DNA from: Leishmania mexicana MHOM/GT/2001/U1103
Taxonomy: Eukaryota; Euglenozoa; Kinetoplastea; Trypanosomatida; Trypanosomatidae
Direction of reading: 5' to 3'
Assembly: GCF_000234665.1 (NCBI RefSeq)
Contig: NC_018328.1
Span: forward strand, 310,001-374,000
DNA: 64,000 bases
The position numbers and the translations under genes are program-made. This document shows positions 47,527 through 56,319 of this stretch, one piece after another (within the stretch, counting starts at the first letter, position 1; every line of letters begins with the position of its first letter). Below the pieces are notes generated by a model, which had not been told where the DNA came from, did no database searches, and saw only the letters and a list, made by a program, of their open reading frames with translations.

Positions 47527-50283
47527 ATGGCCGCCGTGCACTCTTCCGACGATCGCCTCTGCGATGTCTCCATACATCTCTCCGACACTGAGTTTACCTC
47601 TCGCATTGACTACGCTGACGCCTACGTACTCCCAACCACCTCCACTACAGCAGCTGCGTCTGCCGATGTGACAACGCTTCCGAGGGCGACGCTCGTCTCG
47701 CCGTGGCTGCTCGTCTCGCCTTCGGTCTGTGACGCAGAGCCGTCATCCTCTCGGTCCGTAGCAGTAACGGCAGCAGGCACAGCTCTCAGCCCTGCAGTGG
47801 AGGCGGTGCCCCTCGCTTGGCGGTGTCCGTCTTGCAACACGCTTGAAGTGGAGCAGCTGTACTGGCGGCGACCGCAGCGATCCAAAGTATCCGCCACAGA
47901 TGAAGCCTCTACCGCTGCTGCTGTCCGCGCTGCGCTGGCGCGCAGCATGCGACTGAATGCACTCTCACCAGCCCTGCAGGCGAAGCTGGAGCGGCATCGA
48001 TGGCGCAGAGAGCGACGAGAGGAGATGCGTTGGCGGCCGCTGCACATCAACGCGCACTGTCGCAGCTGTTTCCTGTGTCCCCGCTGCGGCGGCCATGGTA
48101 GTTTGCCATTTTCCGAAGCAGCGCAAGTCATTGGCACGAGCACGACCAAGTCCACAGCGGCATCGTCGTCGCTGTCTCCCACCGCCGCTAACGTGCTCAG
48201 GAGCACTCAGTCTGTGAGCTCTCTCGACATACGGCTCACCTCCGACATGCAGTACTACGCCATGTGTATGTGCTGTCAGTGGCACAGCTACCGAGCCTTT
48301 CCCACGATGGAGCAGCTCCTCGGGTATTTGGATGCAGTAATGGGGGACGAGAAGGCAGAGACGCTGCGAGAGCGTCGGGCGGCGCAACGAAGCTTCAATA
48401 CAGCTCTTCGCGCCGGCCTCCCGGGGCTCCTGGGCGGCTACCCCGACCTGGAGGATCACGTAAGCTCGCAGCACCGGCAGCAGCAGCAGGCAACCGTCTC
48501 GCAGGCTGCGTGGGACAAATTTCGCCACCTGCGCAGCGCGCACATGTATGACCGCAGTGCCGGCCCTCCATCGCACTCTTCAACGCCGCCGCCGCCGCAG
48601 CAGCAGCAACTCAACGACAAGATGGTGAAAGATGCCATTATGCACCTCCACCCTGCCCTCGCTCTGGAGCAGCTGCGCCACCAAGAGCAGCAGCGCCAGG
48701 AGGCTGCACGCGTAGTGCCGCTCCTCCAAGGTGTGAGCCAAGCCGCGCCGCAGACGGTGCGGGTCGTGGACTTTGCTCGTGAGGCCGTAGCTCAGCTGCA
48801 GGCAGCGCAGGACGGAGAGGCGAAAGACAGGATACCCCTCAGTGAATCGCCACCCGCACATCGCTCGGCCCCCTCTGCCTCGATCACCGCCGGCAGCGCC
48901 GATAAAGATGTCGAAGTCAACTTGATCGCACGTACTCAGCAGTGCTTCCTGGGACTTCCGCTGGAAGCCGTGGACACTCGCCAGCAAGGCATACAGACGT
49001 GGATGCAGCGCTATCAGCCAGCGGCGGTCGTGGCGCAAGAACGCAAAACAGCGGCGGCAGCAGCAGCAGCAGCCGTGACCAGCAGCTCCGCCCTCATGCA
49101 CACGCCAACGTCCGCCTACCTGCACTCCGTACTGCTTCGTGAGCAAGACCGACCGCTTGGCCTCCCGGCATACTACATCCCTAGGGTCCGCAAGGAGCTC
49201 CTCACGGCGCTTGTGTGGCGGCTGCCGCCGGCATCGGCTACCAGGAAACCGCCGACAGCAGAGCAGTCTCCTCCATGCACTCGTCTTGTTCTCCTCGACC
49301 GGCATGCGTTGTCAGATGAGGAAGTGCGACAGGTGTGCCAGCACTGGGTCGACGAGCGCACGGCGCAGGTAGAGCGGCACGAGCGGAAGCGCCGCAGCGA
49401 GCTGGAGCAGCAGAAGGGTGCGGGTAGCACCACCACTGCCGGGAAGCAATGGGGCAACGGCGACGGCGGCTTCGACTCGGACGGAGGAGACGAGGAGGAT
49501 GACGATGATGACGAGGGCGTCGAACGCCCCAAAGGCGGCGCCTCGCAAGGCTCGATGCACCCGGCAACGGCCCAGCACGCACCACCGCAGCAGAGCATCA
49601 AGAAAAGTGTGCCGTCAAAACTGCCGCTGCCGTTGTTCCTGGACGGCACCGGCTTTTCCGCCCTGTCGTGCCTGCCCTTCCTCGAGTACGTGCGAAGTGG
49701 TGGTGGCAGCAACGCACGCCCGCGCGAGTGGCAGTTCCGCTTGATGAACTTGCACATGATGCATGACGTGTATCTGACAAGGTTTGAGGTCCTGCGGACT
49801 GTGATCGCCCCATCTTGCGCCGCTGGCGCTCCACATGCGCGCCCTTCGCCTTTCCTTTTATCTGCCAGTGCCGCCTGTGTGACGATGCAGCTTTCCTCGC
49901 CGTCAGTGCCTGCTGTGGAGCTCCCAGTGGTGCTGACTCCTCGCTGCTCCCCAGAGGAACGTGCTGCAGCCCTCGCGGCAGTCCTGCAGGGTGGCGATGG
50001 CTCCCGTGTCGGAGATGCGGGCCCCTCGCCACCGCTTAGCATCCCCCCAATCCTCACCATGGGCATCACCACTCCGCCGATCCGCCTGCGAGAGCTGCAC
50101 ATCACTCTTCGCGACACATCCGCGACACAGGCTGGTGAGCCTTCATCACCGCCCATGCGGACTCCTCTCCGTTACCTGGAGCTTCTGGTGGAGGTGCTGA
50201 CGGCACTTTCGGATGTCGAGCACATGCGTCCTCAGTACCACACTGTGCGCTATGGACTCGCCGTGACACTTAGCTCGTGCTGA
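47527..50283 (+). CDS. Dynactin subunit 4 (p62)-like protein
   Basis: The protein is 918 residues. The N-terminal part carries Cys pairs in the order seen in dynactin p62: CPSC near residue 99, then CRSCFLCPRC near 179-188, then YYAMCMCCQW near 240-249. In p62 these form a RING-like cross-brace. The region after it is helical with long Gln/Ala/Pro-rich stretches. The C-terminal third has further strands, including RKELLTALVWRLP near residue 555 and TPLRYLELLVEVLTAL near the end, before the last strand YGLAVTLSS. An acidic Asp/Glu run lies near 650-665. Human DCTN4 is about 460 residues, so half of this protein is inserted low-complexity sequence. p62 sits at the pointed end of the dynactin filament and may help target dynein cargo. 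The start is the first ATG after the predicted acceptor at 47401-47402. Confidence 0.7.
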   Translation: MAAVHSSDDRLCDVSIHLSDTEFTSRIDYADAYVLPTTSTTAAASADVTTLPRATLVSPWLLVSPSVCDAEPSSSRSVAVTAAGTALSPAVEAVPLAWRCPSCNTLEVEQLYWRRPQRSKVSATDEASTAAAVRAALARSMRLNALSPALQAKLERHRWRRERREEMRWRPLHINAHCRSCFLCPRCGGHGSLPFSEAAQVIGTSTTKSTAASSSLSPTAANVLRSTQSVSSLDIRLTSDMQYYAMCMCCQWHSYRAFPTMEQLLGYLDAVMGDEKAETLRERRAAQRSFNTALRAGLPGLLGGYPDLEDHVSSQHRQQQQATVSQAAWDKFRHLRSAHMYDRSAGPPSHSSTPPPPQQQQLNDKMVKDAIMHLHPALALEQLRHQEQQRQEAARVVPLLQGVSQAAPQTVRVVDFAREAVAQLQAAQDGEAKDRIPLSESPPAHRSAPSASITAGSADKDVEVNLIARTQQCFLGLPLEAVDTRQQGIQTWMQRYQPAAVVAQERKTAAAAAAAAVTSSSALMHTPTSAYLHSVLLREQDRPLGLPAYYIPRVRKELLTALVWRLPPASATRKPPTAEQSPPCTRLVLLDRHALSDEEVRQVCQHWVDERTAQVERHERKRRSELEQQKGAGSTTTAGKQWGNGDGGFDSDGGDEEDDDDDEGVERPKGGASQGSMHPATAQHAPPQQSIKKSVPSKLPLPLFLDGTGFSALSCLPFLEYVRSGGGSNARPREWQFRLMNLHMMHDVYLTRFEVLRTVIAPSCAAGAPHARPSPFLLSASAACVTMQLSSPSVPAVELPVVLTPRCSPEERAAALAAVLQGGDGSRVGDAGPSPPLSIPPILTMGITTPPIRLRELHITLRDTSATQAGEPSSPPMRTPLRYLELLVEVLTALSDVEHMRPQYHTVRYGLAVTLSSC

Positions 50284-50287
50284 TGGC

Positions 50288-50315
50288 GTGTGCGTGTGTG
50301 TGTGTGTGTGTGTGT
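50288..50315 (+). repeat. TG dinucleotide repeat downstream of the dynactin p62-like gene
   Basis: TG run with one CG interruption beginning five bases after the stop codon. Confidence 0.85.
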
Positions 50316-51542
50316 CCCGGCATGCACCAGCGTGCTCCGATGCAACTTGAAGAGTCCTTAGCTGCAGACACGAAAAAGGATGTGTTGCATTGCCGTCACA
50401 AACCGGAGACACCTCAGACGATGAGGTCGTCTGCATGCATGCATGCCCGATTACGGGCCGCCACACGCATAATGGGGTGTGGGAGGAGGTGCGTGAAGCC
50501 TGGTGTTGGCGCAGCGCCGACAACTCCGAATCCCTGTTATGCATCCTCCGCTGCAGCCGATATTCACAGACGACGCACCCTCAAGCCATGCCGTGCAAAC
50601 TCCCCCTTTCTCGTTGTCCATCCCTCTACGGCATCCGCCTATCTGTCTTCTATGTTGACTGCGTACACCGCACCACGACGTGCGCGTGCTGTTGGGTACC
50701 TCAGCCTGGATGGACATGTGCGGCGTCGGCAGTCACGCCGCCGCTTCGTGATGTGTGTGTGTACATTCCTATGCTTTATGCCTGCCCTGGCGACGGCGCC
50801 GGTGCAGCGCTCCAAAAGACGTGTTCGCCTGCGTGTTTTGTTGTTCATGTGCGCATACCCGGGTGCCTCTTCGTCATGCGTGGCCGGCCGATCCTCTGCC
50901 GACACGCACGGTGCAGATAGCGCTCAACGACGGGCGCACGCTCGGTTAGTATGGTGAAGGCGTGCCTGGAGCAGTCCACACGGACGTCCCACGCCCGCTC
51001 GCTCCCTCCTGCCTCCTCTTCGTTCGCTGCCCTGCCGAAGGCCCGCGAGCGAGTGCCCCCCCCCTTCTCCCTCCCCCTCTTCTCCTCGTCCCGGCGATAT
51101 ATTTTCGTTTATTATTTCTTCCCCCTCCCCCTTGTAGGCTCGCTCTATTTATATTGGTGCATTCTCCCTTCTCCGCACATTGCGGTGCGACAACGTTCGG
51201 AATACGGTCAAGTGTTTTCTCCCTAACCATTCTCTACTCCAAGCGATACCTTTGGTCGACCCATCAGCCCTACCTCTTGCCGTCGTATTCGGTGAGAAGG
51301 GCGCCCCCCGCCGGTACCCCTACCGCATCTTCCCCATCCCTCCCTCCCTATTGCTACTGTCCTTGTTTTCAGATCGAGTCCCACCTCCCCAGCCGAAGAC
51401 ACAGGCCTATATGTACTCATGCGCTGCTATGAAACGACGCACTCTCTGCCTGCCGCGATGGCGCTTCGGTGCAACGCTCTCTCGCCCCTCCCCCTCCTCC
51501 ATCTACGCCACCCTCGCACGCGCGCTCGCGAAGGAACGGAAG

Positions 51543-51576
51543 CGCACACACATACACACACACACACGTACACACA
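51543..51576 (+). repeat. CA dinucleotide repeat before the SNF2 gene
   Basis: CA run with TA/CG interruptions lying 44 bases before the start codon. Confidence 0.8.
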
Positions 51577-51619
51577 ACCCAGAAGCATCCGAAACAGACG
51601 TGCGCACGCGCAGAGACAC

Positions 51620-54600
51620 ATGGCGCATGGTAATCAGAGCGTGTTCTTCATCGCCTCCTCGTCCTCCACTGACGAGGAGGATGACTGCCGGGGATGCGCA
51701 TACGGCGCAACCCCTGTCTCGCCAACGATGGAGGACGTCCTTTTTGGGCTGGCGCCACCAAAGCCGCGCTCGACACCGCAGCCACAGTCGTCACAGCAGC
51801 AGCCCTTCTCGTCATCCCCTCTCACCAATGGCGTCAGTGGCGGGACCTTCGTGAAGACAGAGGATGAGGCCGAGGCAGGGATGAAGGAGTCCGTCGCTGC
51901 GCAGCGCTGTGTGCCTGGAAGAGAGCCTGGTGCCGATCAGGACGAGGAGGCGGTCCTTTACGCCGGTGGCTCTCCGTGTGCAATGCCAGCGATGCAGTCA
52001 ACGCCACCGCCTCGCACCTTGGCTGAGCTGCGCAGTATGACCTCCTCGGACGTGCGAGAGGAGTTGGAGCGTTTCTTCGTGCGCAAAGACGCTCATGCGA
52101 AGCACTTCAAGTCCGTCGCAGCCGCGCTGCTTGGCGCGACCGCCGCCGTACACAAGGCCGGTGCAACAAAGGAAACATGCGCGGCAGCGGCAGGCGCGAC
52201 TCCTGCGCAAGGGTGCACCTCCTCCACTTCACGGCCAACGCAAGAAGAACTACTAGCGCGTGACCGGTGCCGCCGACTCGTTAATGTGAGCAACTGGGAC
52301 GCTGCAGTTGGCGGCTACAGCCAGTGGGATGTGCTGCTGCCCTCGGCGCTGCTGCACGACGGCGTCATGGCCCCTACCGACGCCACAGCAGGACAGGCTG
52401 CACCTGCGACGGCGGTGTCTTCGAGACGGCAAGGCGCGTCCTCCACCGTCGCAACGTCGCGCGCTCGTCGCACGCTGCGCCCACATCAAGTTGAAGGCAT
52501 TCGATTCCTGTGGAGTGTGCTGGCGGAGGGGCCTGTGGGGCAGGTGCCCGCCCTGGGGTGCATTCTCGCCCACACGATGGGGCTCGGAAAGACAGCACAG
52601 GTCATCGTGTTCCTACATCTCTTCATGGCCACCTTCCCGCGACGTCAAGAAAAGGCCGCATCGTCGTCGTCGTCGCTGCGCCGAGCACGCGCGCTTATCG
52701 CGATCCCCAAGTCGACTCAGTCAGGATGGAAACATGAGTTTCGCACGTGGTCCGCCTGCTTTCCGGAGGAGCACCGCTTGCGCCCCATCTCCCTTGACGA
52801 AGGGCTGCCCGCGCGCCAGCGACTCGACGTGTTTTATGCGTGGCGCCGCGACGGTGGTGTGCTGCTGATCGGCTACGAGGCCCTCGTGCGTCTCCTGGGG
52901 CTTGTGGAAGAGGACAGTATGCTGCGGCCTCACTCGGGTGTGGACGACGGCGCCACAGGTGTCGAGGGAGATACCGGCAGAAACGGTGCCGCTCAGCCAA
53001 CAGCCCACGCTTTTCATTTGGCGAATCACGCAACGACGGCGTCGCCGCAGCAGCGCCGCAACGAGCTGCGAGCGCGCCGCAACGACGAAGGCGGCATGGC
53101 CTTCGGTGGCGACGCCGACCCCTTCACCGAGCTCGTCGTGTGCGACGAGGCCCACCGGCTCAAGTCTGTACACCTGCACGTCGTCACGGCACTCCGCGGC
53201 CTCCACCCGCTGCGCCGCCTCCTCCTCACAGGCACGCCGCTTCAGAACCACCTGCAGGAGTACTGGGCCATGATGGACTTCTGCGTCCACAAGTACTTCA
53301 GCCGCAAGCGCTTCCAGGAGTACTTCATACAGCCCATCGAGGCCTCGGCGAACACGCGCGCCTCGGAGAAGGAGGTGGACTTGGCGCGCAAGAAGACCTT
53401 CACGCTGATCAACGAGGTGCGCCACTTTGTGCAGCGCGTCGACGGCACCCCTTTACGCACGGAGCTGCCACCGCTGCACGAGTACATCGTCGTCGTGCCC
53501 CTGTCGCCTCTACAGAAGGGGCTGTATCTGCGCTTCATCCAGATCGTCCAGCACGACGGCAGCCAGAAGGTGCAGTTCTTGCCAGCCGTCTCCTACTCGG
53601 GCAAGATCGCGGCGCACCCACAGCTGCTGTTCCAGATGCGCCAACACCTGCAGGAGGCAAAGGACAAGGCGACGGCATCATCGGCACAGGGTGTGGGAGC
53701 AGGTGGGCCTGGCGCTCAACACCTTGCACGCGGCCGCCACGTGACAGGCACCAAGCGCAGCAGCAACGGCGGTAGCAACTATCGGGATGCCTCTACAACG
53801 GTCCGCGGCTTGTGGCACCCGCAGCAGCGGCGTCAGCGTCAAGAGCCGGAGAAGCAGCTGATGGAGGGCACGGCCAACGGTGCTGTGGGTGATGACGAGG
53901 ACGACACGCGCGTTGGAGAAGAGCAACAAGCAGTCGTGATCATCGACTCCGATGCAGACTCGACCTCCAGCACCAGCAGCGACGACGGCGATGACGAGGA
54001 GCACGCGTTTGCCCGTGCAACGCAGCAGTCATTCTCCAGCGTCTACCCTGTTGCCTCGTTCACCTACGAGGAGCTGTGCGTGCCACCCTCGCTGAACTAC
54101 ACCCCGCTCCTGGAGGACGGCGTGAAGCTGCTGGTCGCTATTAAGCTGGTCGCGGCGGCCATGGCGCGGGATGAGAAGGTTCTCCTGTTCAGTCTTTCCA
54201 CGCAGCTTCTCACGTTCCTAGAGCACATGATCGCGAAGGTAAACATCGAGTGGCGCAGGCCGGTCGCGGCGTCACAGCGGCAGCCGCACCCGCAGTTGCC
54301 ACGGCCGATCCGCTATTGCCGCCTGGACGGTAGCCATAGCGCGGCGCAGCGGGCGGCGATGCTCGAGGACTTCGACCGGTCTCACGGCCCGGACCTCTTC
54401 CTGTTGAGCACTAAAGCTGGCGGCGTCGGCATCACCGTCACGGCCGCCACGCGCGTCATCCTCGTTGACACGAGCTTCAACCCAGCTGACGATCAGCAGG
54501 CGATCGGCCGCGCGTACCGATACGGGCAGACCCGTCCCGTATATGTGTACCGGCTCATGTGCTACCCGACGCTGGAGTACAGCATCTTTGTGCAGAAGCT

Positions 54601-55513
54601 GGCTAAGGAGTGGCTGTTCAAGACGGTGATCGAGGAGTCGTCGGTGAAGCGCGATGGGCTGTCCGGCATGCACCTCCGCGAGCTCTTCTCCCTCCTCACA
54701 AAGGCGGCGAAGGTTCTGGAGAAGCCGCCGTCCGCGACGCGCGCGCAGATGCAGTCGACGGAGGAGGTGTTGCGCGAGGATCCGATGCTCCGTGTCGCGC
54801 AGGCAGAGCTGCTCTACGCGCAGCGGTACGAGATGTTTCTTGAGCACGACATGGACGACCGGTACGGCGCTGCTGAGGAGGCCTTCTACCACGACTACTG
54901 TCGAAGCCGGTTGTTTGACACGGTCGACGACGAGGACGCCGAGAAGCGGCGTGCGGCGGAGCTGCAGAAGCGGCGGCAGCAGCGGATTGACGAGGCGGCC
55001 CAGCTGCAGGTGCAGTCAAAGACGCTCACGGCAATGGTGGACAGCCTCATCCAGTCAAGGGCCGGGACAGACTCGCAGTTGGCGCGCCTTCTCACCGCAA
55101 TGGGTCTGCACGTGGACCCCGTCACAGGCCGCGTACAGCTGAGGAGGGATGGCGCGGAGACGATGAACTCCAGCGGCAACCGTGATGACCGGCGCCACGC
55201 GGCGGCCCCTCTGCTACTTGAAGAGAGCGGGGAACGCTTTGCCCCGTTGCCTGTGCAGCTCATCGGCGGCGCAGGCACCTACCCCGTACACAGTACCCCG
55301 CAAACGGCAGTGCTGCTACTGGATTCCGATGAGGACTCACGCGGCGTCCTCACACAGCGGCACGCATGCGAAGAGCACACCGGCGCCGCCCTTTCCGCGA
55401 CAGCGAGCGCCGAGCGCATATCCGCCACTTTCGCGCGTCAACCATACGCGCCCTACCGCCCCGGTAGCTCCCCTGCGTACGCTGTCGACATCGACAACGA
55501 CGGATCGATGTAG
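51620..55513 (+). CDS. SNF2-family DNA translocase of the ATRX/RAD54-like group
   Basis: The protein is 1297 residues. The helicase core opens with TLRPHQVEGIRFLW, then motif I AHTMGLGKTAQ near residues 315-325, a DEAH box at 509-512 (VCDEAHRLKS) and LLTGTPLQNHLQEYW. The second lobe has LDGSHSAAQR, LLSTKAGGVGITVT, and motif VI QAIGRAYRYGQTRPVYVYRL near 957-976. The HTMGLGKT form of motif I and the segment after motif VI (EYSIFVQKLAKEWLF followed by MHLRELF) fit the ATRX/ARIP4 branch better than classic RAD54. About 140 residues of acidic/Ser/Gln-rich sequence are inserted between the lobes. No ADD-type cysteine cluster is visible at the N-terminus. Such proteins remodel chromatin or assist homologous recombination; the specific role here is not shown. 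Confidence 0.9.
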   Translation: MAHGNQSVFFIASSSSTDEEDDCRGCAYGATPVSPTMEDVLFGLAPPKPRSTPQPQSSQQQPFSSSPLTNGVSGGTFVKTEDEAEAGMKESVAAQRCVPGREPGADQDEEAVLYAGGSPCAMPAMQSTPPPRTLAELRSMTSSDVREELERFFVRKDAHAKHFKSVAAALLGATAAVHKAGATKETCAAAAGATPAQGCTSSTSRPTQEELLARDRCRRLVNVSNWDAAVGGYSQWDVLLPSALLHDGVMAPTDATAGQAAPATAVSSRRQGASSTVATSRARRTLRPHQVEGIRFLWSVLAEGPVGQVPALGCILAHTMGLGKTAQVIVFLHLFMATFPRRQEKAASSSSSLRRARALIAIPKSTQSGWKHEFRTWSACFPEEHRLRPISLDEGLPARQRLDVFYAWRRDGGVLLIGYEALVRLLGLVEEDSMLRPHSGVDDGATGVEGDTGRNGAAQPTAHAFHLANHATTASPQQRRNELRARRNDEGGMAFGGDADPFTELVVCDEAHRLKSVHLHVVTALRGLHPLRRLLLTGTPLQNHLQEYWAMMDFCVHKYFSRKRFQEYFIQPIEASANTRASEKEVDLARKKTFTLINEVRHFVQRVDGTPLRTELPPLHEYIVVVPLSPLQKGLYLRFIQIVQHDGSQKVQFLPAVSYSGKIAAHPQLLFQMRQHLQEAKDKATASSAQGVGAGGPGAQHLARGRHVTGTKRSSNGGSNYRDASTTVRGLWHPQQRRQRQEPEKQLMEGTANGAVGDDEDDTRVGEEQQAVVIIDSDADSTSSTSSDDGDDEEHAFARATQQSFSSVYPVASFTYEELCVPPSLNYTPLLEDGVKLLVAIKLVAAAMARDEKVLLFSLSTQLLTFLEHMIAKVNIEWRRPVAASQRQPHPQLPRPIRYCRLDGSHSAAQRAAMLEDFDRSHGPDLFLLSTKAGGVGITVTAATRVILVDTSFNPADDQQAIGRAYRYGQTRPVYVYRLMCYPTLEYSIFVQKLAKEWLFKTVIEESSVKRDGLSGMHLRELFSLLTKAAKVLEKPPSATRAQMQSTEEVLREDPMLRVAQAELLYAQRYEMFLEHDMDDRYGAAEEAFYHDYCRSRLFDTVDDEDAEKRRAAELQKRRQQRIDEAAQLQVQSKTLTAMVDSLIQSRAGTDSQLARLLTAMGLHVDPVTGRVQLRRDGAETMNSSGNRDDRRHAAAPLLLEESGERFAPLPVQLIGGAGTYPVHSTPQTAVLLLDSDEDSRGVLTQRHACEEHTGAALSATASAERISATFARQPYAPYRPGSSPAYAVDIDNDGSM

Positions 55514-56319
55514 CAACGTGATGGCATGGCGAGGGAAAGGGGTGGGAAGACGACGGCGGGCACGCACCGCAGGAAGCACTGCTGTTGTTTTCTTACAGCG
55601 CACCCTCGTGTAGCAGCCCTGCGCACGTGTTATGAGGTGGAAGATGGTCGTGGAGGGGGGCCCGTGTGGCACCATGGGTAGGGAGTGGAGATGATCCAGC
55701 AGTGCAGAGCGCCCCCAAAACAGAGAACCAGGAGTAGGGGCCTGTACTTGGAGGGGAGGGGGATGACGCCTCCCTGCGCTTGCGTGTCCGTCGACGTGTG
55801 CTCCGGGCGGCCGTACCTCACCCCCTCCGTTCTCGATCCCCATCTGCAGTGGCCCCTGCAACAATAATAGCATCCCCTCCCCCTCCCAAGGTGCAGCAAT
55901 CGCCAACGGGCATGTGTGGCGATCTGTCCGAAGGGCATACACATTTCCGTCCGCCACCACCACCACCACCCCTTCCGCTCTCTCCACCGAGGCAAATGTG
56001 ATGCTGGCGCCTCCCGAACAACCACAGACAGAGAAAACCATCGTTGCTCGCGGCCAGCACGCCATGTTTAGTATCCGCCAGTATATGTTCTCTCCTCTTC
56101 TTCTCCTTCGCCGCCTCTCCACTTCTCGCTCTCGCCCCTCGCGTTGTATGCGCGTGTGTGTCTCCGCACCGTGAGCGCCGCTCATCCTTGTACGACTCTC
56201 AGCTGCTCAGCCTCGCACGCCACCTACACCTCTTCGCTCGCAGCACACGGAAGTCCGAAAACACAGCGGGAAAGACACTCACACGCGTGCGCGCCTTTGC
56301 TGTGGGCTGCGGGTGCGTC
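55514..56319. other. Spacer before the ASCC1-like gene
   Basis: Several overlapping open frames, none with coding-like composition. A pyrimidine tract at 56087-56140 is followed by AG at 56174-56175. A run of CCA/CAC units occurs near 55951-55972. Confidence 0.45.
56087..56175 (+). promoter_or_regulatory. Predicted polypyrimidine tract and spliced-leader acceptor for the ASCC1-like gene
   Basis: More than 40 bases of C/T-rich sequence precede the AG at 56174-56175, about 145 bases before the ATG at 56320. Confidence 0.4.

Larger units (their letters stand above)
50284..51619. other. Long spacer before the SNF2 gene
   Basis: The 1.3-kb gap has a TG run starting at 50288 just after the upstream stop and an imperfect CA run at 51543-51576 just before the next ATG. 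A 226-codon open frame from 50277 translates this TG run into Cys/Val and is rejected. A pyrimidine tract at about 51478-51500 followed by AG at 51532-51533 is the probable trans-splice site. Confidence 0.45.

Noticed and set aside
50277..50957. A 226-codon open frame on the + strand after the dynactin p62-like gene
   Set aside because: It begins in a TG repeat giving Cys/Val runs and has no coding-like codon bias.
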